Shown in pieces: positions 23,099 through 35,418 of a stretch of 64,000 bases of DNA. The notes under the pieces were generated by a model. The model was not told where the DNA came from and did no database searches. It worked only from the letters and a program-made list of their open reading frames with translations. The translations under genes were made by a program, and so were the position numbers. Numbering within the stretch: the first letter of the stretch is position 1; each line of letters starts with the position of its first letter. Source of the DNA: Mucidula mucida (Eukaryota; Basidiomycota; Agaricomycetes; Agaricales; Physalacriaceae); the NCBI GenBank assembly GCA_015501055.1, contig JADNYV010000170.1:1-64000 (forward strand), read 5' to 3'.

Positions 23099-25942
23099 AT
23101 GGCGACATCACTTGGAGGTCACATCCAGCATGGTGCTAGTTCATCCGGACAACAATCGGTACCTTCGACGAGCTATGCGGACCTTTCTGGAGCAAATGGG
23201 CCTCGATTTTTAGCTTGCTTGCGGTGTCGCGCGAAGAAGGCTAAATGCGACAATGTGCAGCCCATATGTGGGACGTGCTCGAAAGTGAGCGCAGAATGTG
23301 TGCGCCCCAGCGGGAGACGACGGAAGAGAACGCGCAAAGAGATGGAGGAGGCAGAGAAGGACAATCAATTCAAACGGCCGCGCGGACTTGAAGTGCGTTA
23401 AATTTTTTTGCACGTCCTCCAGAATATTTACATGATGGATGGAAAGGATTTCGACGTACCTCAACAAATGGCCTATCCGCATCCATTCGCGCCACTGCAT
23501 TACTCCCAAACATCTGTCCCGCCGCTGAATGGTGTGTTGGTGAATGCGAAATACGAAGACACACAGACGCGGAGTGCAAAGTCCTCGCCTACCGGAATAC
23601 GAGCGGCGCCATCGCCGCCAAAAAATGTCGATCCCGCACAGATGGTGGAGGCGCTCAGTCGTCAAATGGCATATCTGGAAGGCGATCCGGGACAGAGCAA
23701 TATACTCAAAGTGCATTATGTGAGTGCAATTTCTACGTGTACGGGCCTCGCTAATGTCCACGTAGTATCGATTTGTGCGTTGAATTCACTCTCAAACACA
23801 TCGTTTTCCTTATACACGAGCAGTCTGGACGTACGGCCATACATCCTGGCTTCAATAGAATTGTGATCAAGTTGCGGAGCTCCACCGCTGCTTCACCAGC
23901 GTCTTCCCCGGGATCAAGAATAAATGGTACGGATGCTTGCTCCGAACCCGACTTGGAAGATATCTCGAATCTACCCCCGGATTATTCTCTCATCGACACC
24001 TTCTTTTTCTATTTCGGCCAACACTTTCCATTTCTGCGGAGAAAGAAGATTGAAGAAAGGATACAGAGGTTTGTTTTTCCTTGCTGCCTTGCTTGGTCGC
24101 TCTGAATCTATAAACAGTGAAACGATGTCTGCGTTTCTTCTTCTTGCTATGAATGCACTTGCCGTTCGGTACGTGGTGTTGCTAGGGTCGTTGACTGGTT
24201 AATCATGTTCGTAGGTTTGCACCTCATTCGAAACGAAAAGCTTCACAGTACATATCCGCTGCATGGACTCTTGTGCCTCCTCTACTTCGTTTACCATCAG
24301 TGGATGTCGTTGGCGGGCTATTATTGTTGTCTTGGGCAGAATTCGGCGAGGTGAGTTTCTCTCGTTTACGCCTCGGAGTCTCTCACAGTCCAACCGTAGA
24401 ACTCGGAAAGTGGCTTATGGAATTTCGCTGGGCTTGCTATCAGAATGGCATTAGACCTTGGTTTGCACACGGTATGTCGTAACCCGCCATTGTTTGTGTG
24501 TGCTCACACCCTTCTAGGGCGAGCTGGATTCCGAGACCTCCGACGATGAGGTGTGTGAAGGGAAGCTACTGTTCTGGTGTCTGTTCTTGCATGTATGCAG
24601 CATGGTTACGCGCCACTCCAGTTTATTGATGATTTGTAGGACAGAGTATTGGCATTTGGGACGGGCCGCTCAGTAACGATTGCTGAAGATCTTATTGAAC
24701 TTCCTCTGCCGACAGATAGCGACTTGGCGGATTCTTCTTCAGCATCGCCGAATTTACTAGCACCTTTTGTTCAAGTCATCAGGCTGTTCGCATTGGCTGG
24801 GCGAATCGCGGACATCATGGTGTGCGATCTCATGTGATCACTTTTCGAAGACTAAGCGCATTTCCAGAATGGTAGTCGAGGCTGTCCAAGGACGCTAGTC
24901 ACCAAGCCTGTTGTTCACAGTCCGGAAACCCTGCAGTCTCTGGAGAATCAGCTGGTTGCGTTCTTGGAACAGTTACCTGCCGAACTACAGTAAGTACTCC
25001 CATGGTCCACAACGTGAGTTTGCTAATGTGCGTGACAGCTGGTCGGTGGAGAATTTCCGTGTGCAATCGACTGTCCATCAGGGCGTGAGTTGGCTACTTG
25101 CCGATTGTATCTGTCTAAAGCGTCTTGTAGGGAATATTTCTGTTCCTTCACCTCTGGGCAAACGCTGTCTTGGCGCTCATCCACCACCCAAATCTTGGCC
25201 GGAATAATAGTGGGACGGATACACCTCTCTCTGCCAGCGTCAACCGGTCCATCAAATTGTCGCTCGTCTCTTCACGCAACTAGTCGACTATCTAGTCTTT
25301 GCCGACCTGTTCGATGCAGCATCATATTGCGCTGCCCATTCGTCAATCAGTGTCTGTTCATTGCTGGGGTAGCTTTCGTACATGATGTTCAGTCAGAAGA
25401 TTTGGGAGTGCATTCCAATTTTATCGCCGGGCTGGTCAAACAGAATTTGTCGGCAGTGCTAAAGGCGCTGAAGCGGATGGAGTTGTATTGGAGCGGGTTG
25501 GGGTATATCATCAGTGTAAGCTGTCTGCGCCTAGGATATTGCTAGTGCTGACGTGGTGTGCAGGTGCTGGAACAGAGGGCGAGCGGGAGAGGATGGTCGA
25601 AAGTTGACTTTTCAATAACTTCGGACAAGACGCCGAATTTCATCTCGCTTCCTGATGCTGGGATACTGCGACGATTGACGGGGGTCAAGGCGCCACCGTC
25701 AGATAGTAGCAACAGCCCGAGGGAAGGCTTGGGTATGGCGGATGGTGCACCGCCGCTGCAGCTTCTTGCACCACCCGAGTCTACAAGTAAGTTGGCCTTT
25801 TCGTTCGTAGAGCGCCTTGCTGACGACATGTGTAGACTTTTCGTTTGAGTCGTTACTCTCGTCTTATCAAGTCGAAGAGGTGACTGCGTCTGCCACCGGT
25901 TTTGATTTCTCGAATGTGTTTCCGGAAGGTTTTGCGTGGTAA
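23099..25942 (+). CDS. Zn2Cys6 fungal transcription factor
   Basis: Gal4-type regulator. From ATG 23099, cysteines at residues 40, 43, 50, 57, 60 and 67 (CLRCRAKKAKC and CGTCSKVSAEC) form the CX2CX6CX6CX2CX6C binuclear cluster, followed by a basic segment (RRRKRTRKE). A Ser/Pro-rich linker leads to the fungal-specific transcription factor domain starting near LPPDYSLIDTFFFYFGQHFPFLRRKKIEERI. The protein continues through many short introns to an acidic/aromatic C terminus (TGFDFSNVFPEGFAW) ending at 25942. Regulators of this class often control sugar or secondary metabolism; no target can be named from sequence, though it lies near the sugar-metabolism genes. Confidence 0.9.
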
Positions 25943-27654
25943 TAATGTTTCTAATGCTATATTTGCTCTGCATGTGTACCAGTCTCCCAGTCACTAATCT
26001 ATCTGTATACCGCGTATGTACATGTACTATAGTATACTGCTGTTTTCAATCCAGCGCTGCTCATGAACGCAGCAGCATTAAGCTCTGAAAGATCAGTGCA
26101 CTCTTAGGCATACTATGTCTCGAGGCTCTGGTAGGAGATTAGGCGTCGGCAGCGCAGAAGGTAGACACCCAACTCGTTGAAGAGTACCGCTTGTTGAAAG
26201 CTGAACTGCCTCCAAGGTTCTGAGCGCCGCATCATCGATAACCTACGAGTGCGGTGTAAAGCTGAACGGCAGTCGCAATTGGAATGTTACTATGTTACTA
26301 TTGAGAATGCACCTGAGCCGTTAGGCTAATGTGCATGGTCCCGCCATCCCGCTACTAGGTAGTGACGCGGGCAGCGCCGTTGGCACGGTAAAGCCCGCCA
26401 CCTCTGATGTTACTGGCGTCCACTGCAGTGAAGATTCAAACACACAACAATACAGCATCATTTAGTAATACTGTCACTACGACTAAGTTTGCGAAGCAAT
26501 AAAGAATTATGTGGCACATAAATACATGAGCATCATGATGCTTAGTGGTTCTCCTCACTTTCTCCTCAATAAGAATCTCTAAGAAGGCCTAAAGGACTTC
26601 TAACTTTAGGGCAAGATTATACTGTAAACATCCTACCCAAATTGCCTGCCAGTGGCTGGCAATACAGTCACTGTGAATACATCCTTGTAAGTTGTTACCA
26701 GCTCCAAAGAGCACATGGGGTTTTCTAATCCAAAGCAGTTAGTAAGTAGTGGCAGAATATGTCAAAGCCCAAAGTGAATTACCTTTCTTGTAGATGTCAA
26801 CAAATGTTCAATGGGGACTGTTGGAACTTGGGGTAAGAGTAATCATAGTTGACCCACTAGACATTGAAGCACTTTGTTTTCTTATGTAAGGCATGGACTA
26901 TTCGTGGTGAGTCTGAGAAGTACAGCAGAACAGATTTCAAGGCAGACAGTAGCAGTCTTAATATTGCACAAAACACCAGTTGAGGCGGTAAGCAAGTTAT
27001 AGCTTGGCTGGGCGGATTGACCGGGAAGAGTGGACCATGCAGCATGCCAAGGAAGAAATAGCCATCAAACCTATTGGTTAGTGCAACATCTCAGTATGAG
27101 GCAGAAAAGTACTTGTAGTAGCTGCACTTGGGTACTTAAGCAGCCAGTGATACCACAAAAGTAGGGATTGAGACCATTCTGCTCCGTTTGAAATACCTTG
27201 AAGACACGATGGAAGAGAGGGCCTGACAGTATGGGATGTTGACGGGGAGAACTCAGAACTGACAAGGGGACTTGGGAGTGAAGTCAAAATCAACAACCTT
27301 GAAATATGGCAGCTTTGCAATGAAGAAAGGTGGTTAGGGTGCAAACATGTATTAGAGGACCAGCTGCTGGGGCGGCTTTGATGTCAGGCACAACATTTAT
27401 AGACAAGATATGACATTGCTATTGTAAGGTTCAAAATCTGGAATGCCGCGCACCCTGCATTCATGGACTGGCGCCTGAGCGATAATGAGGACAGCGGAAG
27501 AGGAGAGGGAACAGTTGCTGACCGGGTCTTTGGACGGCAGGCCCAGGTAATCTTGCTGAAAATAGACCATGAACGTCTCGGCAACAGTACCCAGTGAACC
27601 ATGAAAGCTAAAGGATATAAGACTACGAAAGAAAACTAAGGAAGGATGACATAG
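25943..27654. other. Gene-poor, AT-richer region
   Basis: About 1.7 kb without a recognisable gene, visibly richer in A+T than the flanking gene block. The minus strand of 27060-27640 has several open stretches (for example IPDFEPYNSN) broken by stops, which may be remnants of an old coding sequence or mobile element, but no family was recognised. Confidence 0.4.
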
Positions 27655-27662
27655 GCCACAGG

Positions 27663-29182
27663 TAGTGATCTGCCGGCTCTGGCTTGAAGCCAGGCCAGCC
27701 GTGTTTAAGCCAGAGCCAGGCCAGGCCATGACAACGGCTTGATAGAGCCTGCAGCCTAGCTTCACCTTTCCCAGGCCGTGAGCCAGCTTTCAGGCCGTGG
27801 CTTAGGTGGCACAAACAAGTAGTTAAGTGTTAAGGTGCATATAGTGCTCAGATACCTGTTAAGAGCGCTCATGATTACTCCTTTGAATAATTTTGGTCTC
27901 TCCTCAGAGTCTTGTTGCATCCAGGGCACTCAAGATGGTTGGTCCTGTCAACTTGTGGATTAAGATGGATGATGACATAATAACCAAAGATTTTTGACTG
28001 TTGTGTCTCCAAACAAGGGTATTCTGACTGTGGTCAAAGATATAGAGCTTACCTTTGCCATATAAACATTAAGAGAACAAAATTATGCTATGCACTTGCT
28101 GCCCCACTGCATCCCTATATGAGATGGGGGCAATGGTTATGGACCTTGTTCTCTATATAAGGCAGGGGCAATGGTTGTGGACCTGGGCAATCTGTTTCTG
28201 GACCTCAGCTGCTTGTGTAGCGAGGCAATTCTGTGTTTAGACCTCCCTCAACTGCTTGTGTAGGGGGAGTCTTCTGCTCTTGGACATCAGACAGCTTTTG
28301 TAGCAAAGAGTGTGGGCCAAGCATGGCCACACAATGGGTGTGGATTGTGCTGATGGCATCTTTGCCAGTAGACTACAATTATAATTTAAAGGCGGGTACA
28401 TCATCTTGGGATGTTTTAGGCAGTGTTTGGGTGTTGACGCTCTGACTAAGGGGTTGCCCCTCCGCACACATTTCATTTCTGATATAAGGAGGCACCTGGG
28501 TACTAATACAGTGTTGGGTATGTATATGATTGGTAGATTTCAATTGTCAATCAAGTTGCGCGCTAATGGTGTTTTTGGAGCGCAGTCATTGCAACGGAGA
28601 CTTATGCGCTCCTGGAGTGCAGCAAGAGTGCTATGACAGAGTTGCACCATAGGTTCTGGATTGTTGTGTGGTCATCACACAAGGCAAAGAAATATAGATA
28701 TGTAGGTACTACTATGTGATGGGTGTCTAGGTAGCCTATGTACTGTCACTCTCTATGGTACTCTGTGGACTGTTTTCATCTTCCTATACGGCATTTGTGA
28801 GGTCTCATGTACCTCCCGTTGCACTTTTTTGAGTGTGTTGTGGTGGTTGTCCATAGATGAATGCTGGTTTCCCATAACAGGACCAGTGTTCAGAACCTAC
28901 CACTGTCCCGGCGCAGATTGCAGTGGCGCTCAAACCGTCAACGGCAGTGGTGCTCCGCAACGTGTGACTGGACACACACATGGTGCGGAACTCAGTGATT
29001 AAAGTGGCAATCACTGGGATGTCATCCTTCTTCTTCTTCCCGCTGCATCCCACCCCAAGCCACGGCCCAAGCCAGAGCCAGGCCAGAGCCGGCCGTGAGT
29101 TACGGCTCTGGCCTGGCTTAGGAGATGGAAAAGCCAGGCCAGGCCGGCGGCTTCAGGCCAAAGCCGGGCCAGCAGATCACTA
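27663..29182. mobile_element. Non-autonomous hAT-like DNA transposon, 1.52 kb
   Basis: The left end reads TAGTGATCTGCCGGCTC and the right end is its near-perfect inverse (ending ...GGGCCAGCAGATCACTA). Directly outside are GCCACAGG (27655-27662) and GCCACGGG (29183-29190), an 8-base target duplication with one mismatch, the size typical of hAT elements. Both ends hold about 130 bases of repeated AGCCAGGCC/GGCTCTGGC-type motifs in both orientations, which look like subterminal transposase-binding repeats. The interior is AT-rich with imperfect tandem repeats near 28120-28310 (TGCTTGTGTAG and GCAATGGTTGTGGACC variants) and no transposase frame, so it would need a transposase from elsewhere. Confidence 0.75.
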
Positions 29183-29190
29183 GCCACGGG

Positions 29191-30198
29191 TGCGTCAAAA
29201 CCTGCTGGGGAAACCTCCTCGAGGACAAAACCGCCAGTCAGGAAAGCTACCGGCTGTCGGTGCGAAGAGTCTGTATATACTAAGCGTGAAGGAGCGGATC
29301 ATGGGTTCAGAGGATGTTACCCTGTCCGACGTGATGTTCAAGACCGAAGAGACCGCTGTGGGCACAGGCCTGCGCAAGGTCTACTTTTGCTTTGGTTGAT
29401 CCGCGAAGATGTTGCGGGTGGTGGAGTCGAACGTGACGCCAACATACTTCTCATGCGTCGGATGGAAAGGTATAGTCACTGTGCGGCATTGCTTTATTGA
29501 AAGCACAGATGATCACTGGGAAATGATGACATTGTCATCAGCGTGTTCGAAATGATTGAAATGAACTCCTCGAAGACAGGCGTCGTCAGCTTCGTCGGGA
29601 AGATGGAATGTAGGCAGAAAGAATTTCAAGATGGTCCATGAAGTCGACATATGTCATTTTGCATACAGCGTGCGGATCCAGTCAGAGTATCGCCCTGTCA
29701 GTGTTAAGCCGGCGTCAATGCTACAAGATGCGCGCGACCCAAAAAGCCATGTATCGCAGCAGTAGTATAACAGTGATTTTCCCTCAGTGTGAACTGATTT
29801 ACTGTTTTGATCGTGAGAGTCGCGCAATCTCCACGGTCGTATCAGTCTTTTCAATAGCCTTGCGTTCTGCACCCTCGACTGAGCTTGTTTTGAGGTTTAA
29901 AACGGCAGGAATGTGGACGTCGTTTCCCGGCAAACATATGTTCAGGGCGTTTTCCAGACAACCGGCACATGCCGGCAGTAAGCGATGTTATCAACATTTT
30001 CCCTGGCCTTATCCTGCCAGCAGCCACTGTCGACTTGGTCAGGAATTCGCGCTGGAGGAGTACTGAATGAATGAATTCGAACCAAAGGTACGGTAGCTCG
30101 TTCTGATCATCGACCCGAATCAAGGGATTCGTCTCCGGGACGCGGGCTTTTGCCTTTGCCTGGCTTTGTCGTTTGGTGCTGCTGCTTCCCATGTCCTT
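29191..30198. other. Intergenic region before the CDF gene
   Basis: About 1 kb. Long frames on the minus strand here (29851-30753) run antisense through the CDF gene and lack motifs, so they are treated as shadows. The 5' end of the CDF gene may extend leftward into 30060-30198. Confidence 0.4.
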
Positions 30199-31892
30199 AT
30201 GCTCATAAAACCAAAGACTACGGAGCCCTCTGCTGCTGCGGCGGGTCCTGTAGGTGCTCGCTGTTTTTGGCGGTGGGGGACCGAAACCCAGACTCCTAAT
30301 GCAGAGCCGGCCTCCGATCGTGAACAACCCAAGGATGTGGAACGCGCGGAGAGCTTGGTGTCGTCCACCACCACCCAGGCGAGCGATCCATTTGAGCTGC
30401 GCAACGGCGTCAAGACAGAGGGCGAGCTCACCGAGCTGCGGCGACGGCGGGGAGGCAATCAGGTTGCGCGGTACCAGAGCAAGCAGAATGAGGTGGGGAA
30501 ACGGTCTCCTTTGGGGTGGTGCTGGCTGACGCTTTTTCGCGTTTTTGCAGTTGATTAAGTATCTGCTGAAGCCACTTGATGAGCATGCGACGGAGGCCAA
30601 GGACGAGGAGGATGCGGCGCGCTTATTTGTGCGTCTCTTGACTTTCATTGTTGCCTGTGAGCTAACCCTTATGCAGGTAAAGCTCGCAGTCTGGGCTAGC
30701 CTTATATCCAACGTCGCTCTATGTGTGCTGCAAAGTACGATACCTCTATTCATGCAATTCCCACCACCTCATTCTTGCAGTGTATGCCGCCATATCTTCG
30801 CTTTCTCTCTCGCTTCTCGCAACTGGCATCGATTCGGTGTTTGACATCGGAAGCAATATTCTCTTGTTCTGGTTACATCGCAAGTCGTCACATATGGATG
30901 CAAGGCGGTGGCCGGTTGGCGGGGCGAGGCTAGAAACTATAGGAAACATTGTTTATGGTACGTTTCTCGCACGGCGTTATGGTCTACTACTAAGGCACTA
31001 TTCTAGGCTTTTTGTATGTCTGTTGTGTTCCTTCAAACACGCAAGGTTGACTGTTAGCAGAATGGGCTCCGTCAATATGATTGTGGCTGTCGAGTCGATT
31101 CGGTCCATAATCTCCAAAAAGAATGATGACCTCTCAGAGTTTCATCTTCCCTCGATTATCGCTGTCAGTGCTGCTTTGGGTATGCGAATTCTGCAGCTAC
31201 CTTATCCTGTGCTGAACCCACATAGGCATCAAGTTCCTGTTGTTTCTCTTCAGCTATCCTTTCAGAAAACACTCGAGTCAAGTCGAGGTTCTCTGGGAGG
31301 ACCATCGGAACGATCTGTGGATCAACGGCTTTGGTATTCTCATGTCAACTGGAGGAAGTAAGTGGAAGTGGTATCTAGATCCACTTGGCGCAGTGTTGGT
31401 AAGCTATATACACCGCGTTCATCCCGCGTGTCCTAAAGATTCTCAGATCGCTCTTGGAATCATCGCGTCTTGGACTAGGACCGTCTACATCCAGTTCGGT
31501 CTTCTGGCCGGAAAGGCTGCTCCGCATGACTTTCTGCAGTTGCTGGTGTACAAGGCGATGACCTTCAGCGACGAGATCGAAAAGGTCGACACTGTTCGCG
31601 CGTACCACGCAAGTCTGTCTTCCTCACGCGCTATTCTTCATTAACGTGCCGCTTTTCAGAGTGGTCCCGATTATTTCGTGGAGATTGATATTGTAATGGA
31701 CGCCTCAACGCCGCTCTGGAAAGCACATGATGTCAGTCAGCAGCTTCAGGACAAGCTAGAAATGCTGCCAAGCGTGGAGAGAGCGTTCGTACACGTTGAT
31801 CATGAAACTGTGCATGTCCCCGTATGTTTCCGGATTCCTCTTGAATGTGTTATACCTTACACCGCGAGCAGGAACATCGTAAACTACAATGA
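30199..31892 (+). CDS. Cation diffusion facilitator (CDF) metal transporter
   Basis: Membrane proton/metal antiporter. The first in-frame ATG seen is 30199 (MLIKPKTTE); the true start may lie upstream. A hydrophilic N terminus ends KYLLKPLDEH and EEDAARLF; then come KLAVWASLISNVALCVLQ (span 1), MYAAISSLSLSLLATGIDSVFDIGSNILLFWLH (spans 2-3 with the metal-binding DSVFD), RWPVGGARLETIGNIVYG, SVNMIVAVESIR, and EDHRNDLWINGFGILM with a second DxxxD-like metal site. The cytoplasmic C-terminal domain reads VDTVRAYHSGPDYFVEIDIVMDAS and FVHVDHETVHVPEHRKLQ, the last piece supplied by an exon after CAG at 31871, stop 31890-31892. The group resembles the Mn/Zn CDF type of fungi. Its 3' end and ~600 bases downstream recur, diverged, at the end of each array unit. 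Confidence 0.88.
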
Positions 31893-32474
31893 CGTCTGTG
31901 AATTCCAACAATGTTTTAATGTACAACTGGGGCATAAGAGGGTCATCTGTGATAATCAAATTAATGTAGCCATATCTAATGGGATGTCACTATCCACTCA
32001 CGGTGCATTCACATTTCGACCGGTGAAGTATTTTTGACGGTAAGCTTTTTCTCAGAAACCGGGCCTAACGGTGGGATTCTTGGCAAGTTCATTCGGTATA
32101 CAGACATACCTTTCGTACACGGAACGTGGGACGACACATTTTCCTTGTACGCGCTGTAAGGTTGAAATTGCGCCACATACATTATTTGACAAGGAGTTTC
32201 TAGCGAAGCCGTGAGCACTTTACTCACATAATCTTTATGTATTGGCATGACGAAAACCATAATAGACAGATAGGGTACCGAGGTGTGAGAGTTGCGCAAT
32301 TTGAGTAGTCAATGGTATATGGGAACCTTATGGAGGATATACCGGTTTTTGGGGTTGCGGGAAGTCTACAAAGCCGGTGCAACGGCCTCTTGTGCACCCC
32401 AAGTATAGCACCGCCCATCGTTGACGTGAGTATTTCTTATGGGAAGAGCCTATTCTCGGTAGATATACCGAACA
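31893..32474. repeat. Downstream CDF flank, parent of a repeated segment
   Basis: Non-coding sequence that aligns with 40117-40652, 48290-48827 and 56467-57003 at roughly 75-80 percent by eye, sharing for example TTTGACGGTAAG, GGGCCTAACGGTGGGA and TTGACGTGAGTA. Near-identity between array units begins only at 32475, where this segment stops. Confidence 0.7.
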
Positions 32475-32589
32475 CGCGAATATCACGTGTACGCGTTATT
32501 TCTCACCACGGCGAAGATGGCCACATGAGCACAGACACCAAAGATTCCCGCAGCGAAAGCGACGACAGACATCGGAGCTCAACGATATC

Positions 32590-33107
32590 TCCTTTCCCGG
32601 TTGTACCCTGCGCGACGTCGCTTCTCTCCAGATTCGCGCCAAGGCTGCGGCGCTCGCGAGCGTGCGTATTTCTACTTACCATCTGGGATGAGACTAACGT
32701 TCTTCTAGACGACCAACTGGCTGTTTACCTTCCTGGTTGTCATGTATACCCCAGTTGCCATTGACTTGTCGCATGTACGTAGGGTTTTGTCGTCTGGGCG
32801 TGCACCAATTTCGCTTTCATCCCCATCACTTACTTCTTCTATGTGGAGACCACTGGCCAGACGCTCGAGGATATTGATCTCATCGTGAGTGTTCTCTCGT
32901 TATTCGATATTTTGTCTGAACATCATACAGTTCGAAGGCGAGAAGGGCATATTCCTTGGTCCTTCATCCGCTCGTCGGGCCCAGGAGATTGTGCGCCGCA
33001 GAAATCAATAATACGCAGAGAAGTTGGCCTCCAAAAAGGCTGGGACTGAGATTTCGAGTGTCCCGTCGAAGACTCAGTCCAAGACGAGCATAGAGCATCA
33101 TGAGTAG
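32590..33107 (+). pseudogene. Sugar-transporter 3' fragment, unit 1
   Basis: Matches the last two to three exons of the transporter at 6040-8090, introns included (for example the GTGCGTATTTCT...TTCTAG intron), so it was copied as DNA and not through mRNA. A deletion removes about 20 bases after GCCATTGACT (parent: GATCGCATGGAAGACC...), and a stop replaces the Glu of NQEYAEK (NQ then TAA at 33009). It ends with the same SIEHHE and stop. Confidence 0.85.
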
Positions 33108-33166
33108 GGTGGTCGGATGAGGTGTGGGTAATGTCATATAAGATTCTTCAAACCGACGTCGATTCA

Positions 33167-35340
33167 TTACGGTTCTGTACGTCGTCTCAGATCGTCTGCG
33201 CCGATAATATCATCTTTATCCACAAACTCGCCCGCGATAAATCGATCCAATCTCTCTTGCTCCGCCTGGTAATCCTCGCTTGTCCCTCTAAAACTGCTTC
33301 GGTCAAAGTCTGTAAAGCGTACCCGGCCAAAGTCGTCCTCCATGATGTTCCACGATCGCACGTCGCGATGCAGGACACCGGCTTCGTGAATGGCGGTCAA
33401 TATCGATTTTAATTCAACGCTAGACACCGACTTCAATTTGCCTTCGAAAAATAAGCGATAGGAAACATACCCTGCCTCCGCTGACAGGTCGACTTTCTTG
33501 TCGCTGTCCATCCGATACCCAAGGGACCGACCAGCGTCAGATAGCATGAGGACACGAAGGTCGGCATTGACACCTTCACGGTATGAAAGGACAGAGGGTA
33601 TCCCAGAAACGCCCTTGTCGTGTAGATGGCGATAGACCTGCGCTTCGTGCTGAAGACGCCGCGCGCGTGTGTCTGTGGGAGCCACTTTAAGAATAAACGG
33701 TCGATGAGGGAGGCTTTCGGATGTAGCCTTTGCTGGTTTTGCCTTTCCTTTGGATCTACCAGCCTTATTCACAGGGCCTTTGACCTTTTCTGTAGGAGGA
33801 CCATCAGGTTCAATGACAGCTCGGTATACGTCCCCGACTGAGCCTGACCCGAGTTGCTTGTACGCGATGACCTTGAGATACTCCGTTGGTTCATAACGCA
33901 TTTTGCGCTTGGAGTCGGGTGAAAATAACAGGAGAGGCGCGGGTGAATCGAGGTAATCGAACCTAAAGAAGACGGCCAACACGGGAAACTTCTCCATGTA
34001 AGCTGCCATGGCCTATAGGAGACGTAAGGAATGAAATTTTATGGAACGAAAAGCAATAAATTCACTTTATCAATCGATAACAGCTCCTCTTGAGCAGATG
34101 TAGGATTGTGAGTTTTAGCAGCCTTAATAGGACAGTGCGGTTCCAACTCGAAGGTTGATTTCCGTTTGCCGAGGACGGTGTTCTCTAGGAGAGGTAACCT
34201 CTGTACCGCGTCAGCCGCAATAGCAACATGCAGCGCCGTCCAAATTCCACCATATGTAGGATCCTTACATGTCCGTATATCAATCAGACTGGAAAGGTAT
34301 AAAGTTTGGCGTTCGCGATGGCGAATACCAATTCGAAGAAAATTACCACAGTCAAATAGTACTGCAGTTGCGTCATTTCTTACCGCCGCCACCCAGGCCT
34401 GTAGCAACTTGAGTGACACGGTAATGGTATTACAGGGCTGGCTGACCTTTTGAACATAATCATCGCAGACAGGCTGATAACGGGTATCCTTCTGTCCAGG
34501 GCGCTCATTAACGCCGATGTCCTGAGGATTGTTAGCAGGCTTCGGAACCTCCTGGTAGCGTACGCGACGGCTTCGCCGAGGTCCTGTCGATTTCGGCAAT
34601 GTATAGGGAACCTCTGAAGCATCCGGTGGCAATGCTTTCTCGCGGGAGCCACTCGCCGAGTATTCCGAGTCGAAGCGCCATGGGAATACATCCATAGAAC
34701 CAAGGCGATCCATGTCCTTCATCAATGGCAGGGCGTCCGTGCAGAATACCATATATGATGTAAGTAGGGCGGTATTCCTGCGGAGACGTTCAAGTAGGTT
34801 CCTGTGCTTTCTACTGAATGTCTCTACTTCATCCGGAGGTGGGGGTGCAACCTGCAGCAAAAGGTTTTGGGACGCATAGTCCTGATCTATCAGGCTCGAC
34901 ATAGTTTTTGCAGGGGCTTTCGTCCAGCGTAGCCATTGCCATAGGTCGGGCTCGCTAGGATGGAAAACCAAACTGGATGCAATCTGCGTGACTGCAGCTT
35001 CTATGCCGTCTGATCGATACCTTATAATGGCAGGAGCATCAACCCTTGTCATGGTGGAAGCCCTAAATGGAATCCCGAAATCGGTGTCTTCTAACGCGTC
35101 CAGCTCCTTGGAAAAGGAGTCAAGCCCAGCAAACATCTCAGTCTGTAGCAATGGCAGCAGTTTTACGCGCTTAAGTATTAGACTTTTTGACAGATGACGG
35201 TCTAGGAAGTGAAGAGGAGGGCTTGGTTTCGGGGCGGGTACAGATGGCTTCCGCTGGAGAGAAGGGTGCTGATAAGAGAACAGCTTTTCGCGGTGCGTGA
35301 GAGGAGGGGCATTCTGCGAGGAGGGCGTAGGGTGTGCCAT
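33167..35340 (-). CDS. Atypical protein kinase, array copy 1
   Basis: Two exons, 34066-35340 and 33167-34012, with a 53-base GT-AG intron, give 706 aa from MAHPTPSSQNAPPLTHREKL; the ATG at 35391 would add 17 residues but unit 4 supports the later start. The N-terminal ~420 residues have no recognised domain; a basic stretch GPRRSRRVRYQ and GKRKST may be nuclear signals. The kinase-like half has LGSGSVGDVYRA (residues ~479-490), a Lys at ~534 (FILKVAP), Glu at ~548, catalytic HRDVRSWN at ~640-647 and DFD in place of DFG at ~660. All catalytic residues are present, so activity is likely. A 40-residue Lys/Gly/Ala-rich insert follows the glycine loop. Target and role are unknown; agaricomycete genomes hold many such lineage-specific kinases. 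Confidence 0.85.
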
Positions 35341-35418
35341 TCTTGGCAATGAAGACGTGAAGGGCGAACGAAAGCCAACAAAAAGCCACAAAAAGCCACC
35401 ATGATGTAGTCTAGGTTC

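Noticed and set aside
27397..27765. 122-aa minus frame as a gene
   Set aside because: It crosses the left end of the hAT-like element and its target duplication, so it is chimeric by position; no motif.
29851..30753. 300-aa open frame on the minus strand
   Set aside because: It runs antisense through the first exons of the CDF gene, is low in recognisable motifs, and is explained by the GC-rich coding strand.
32515..33110. Small + strand frames in the array as separate genes
   Set aside because: They are pieces of the broken sugar-transporter 3' fragment read without its introns.
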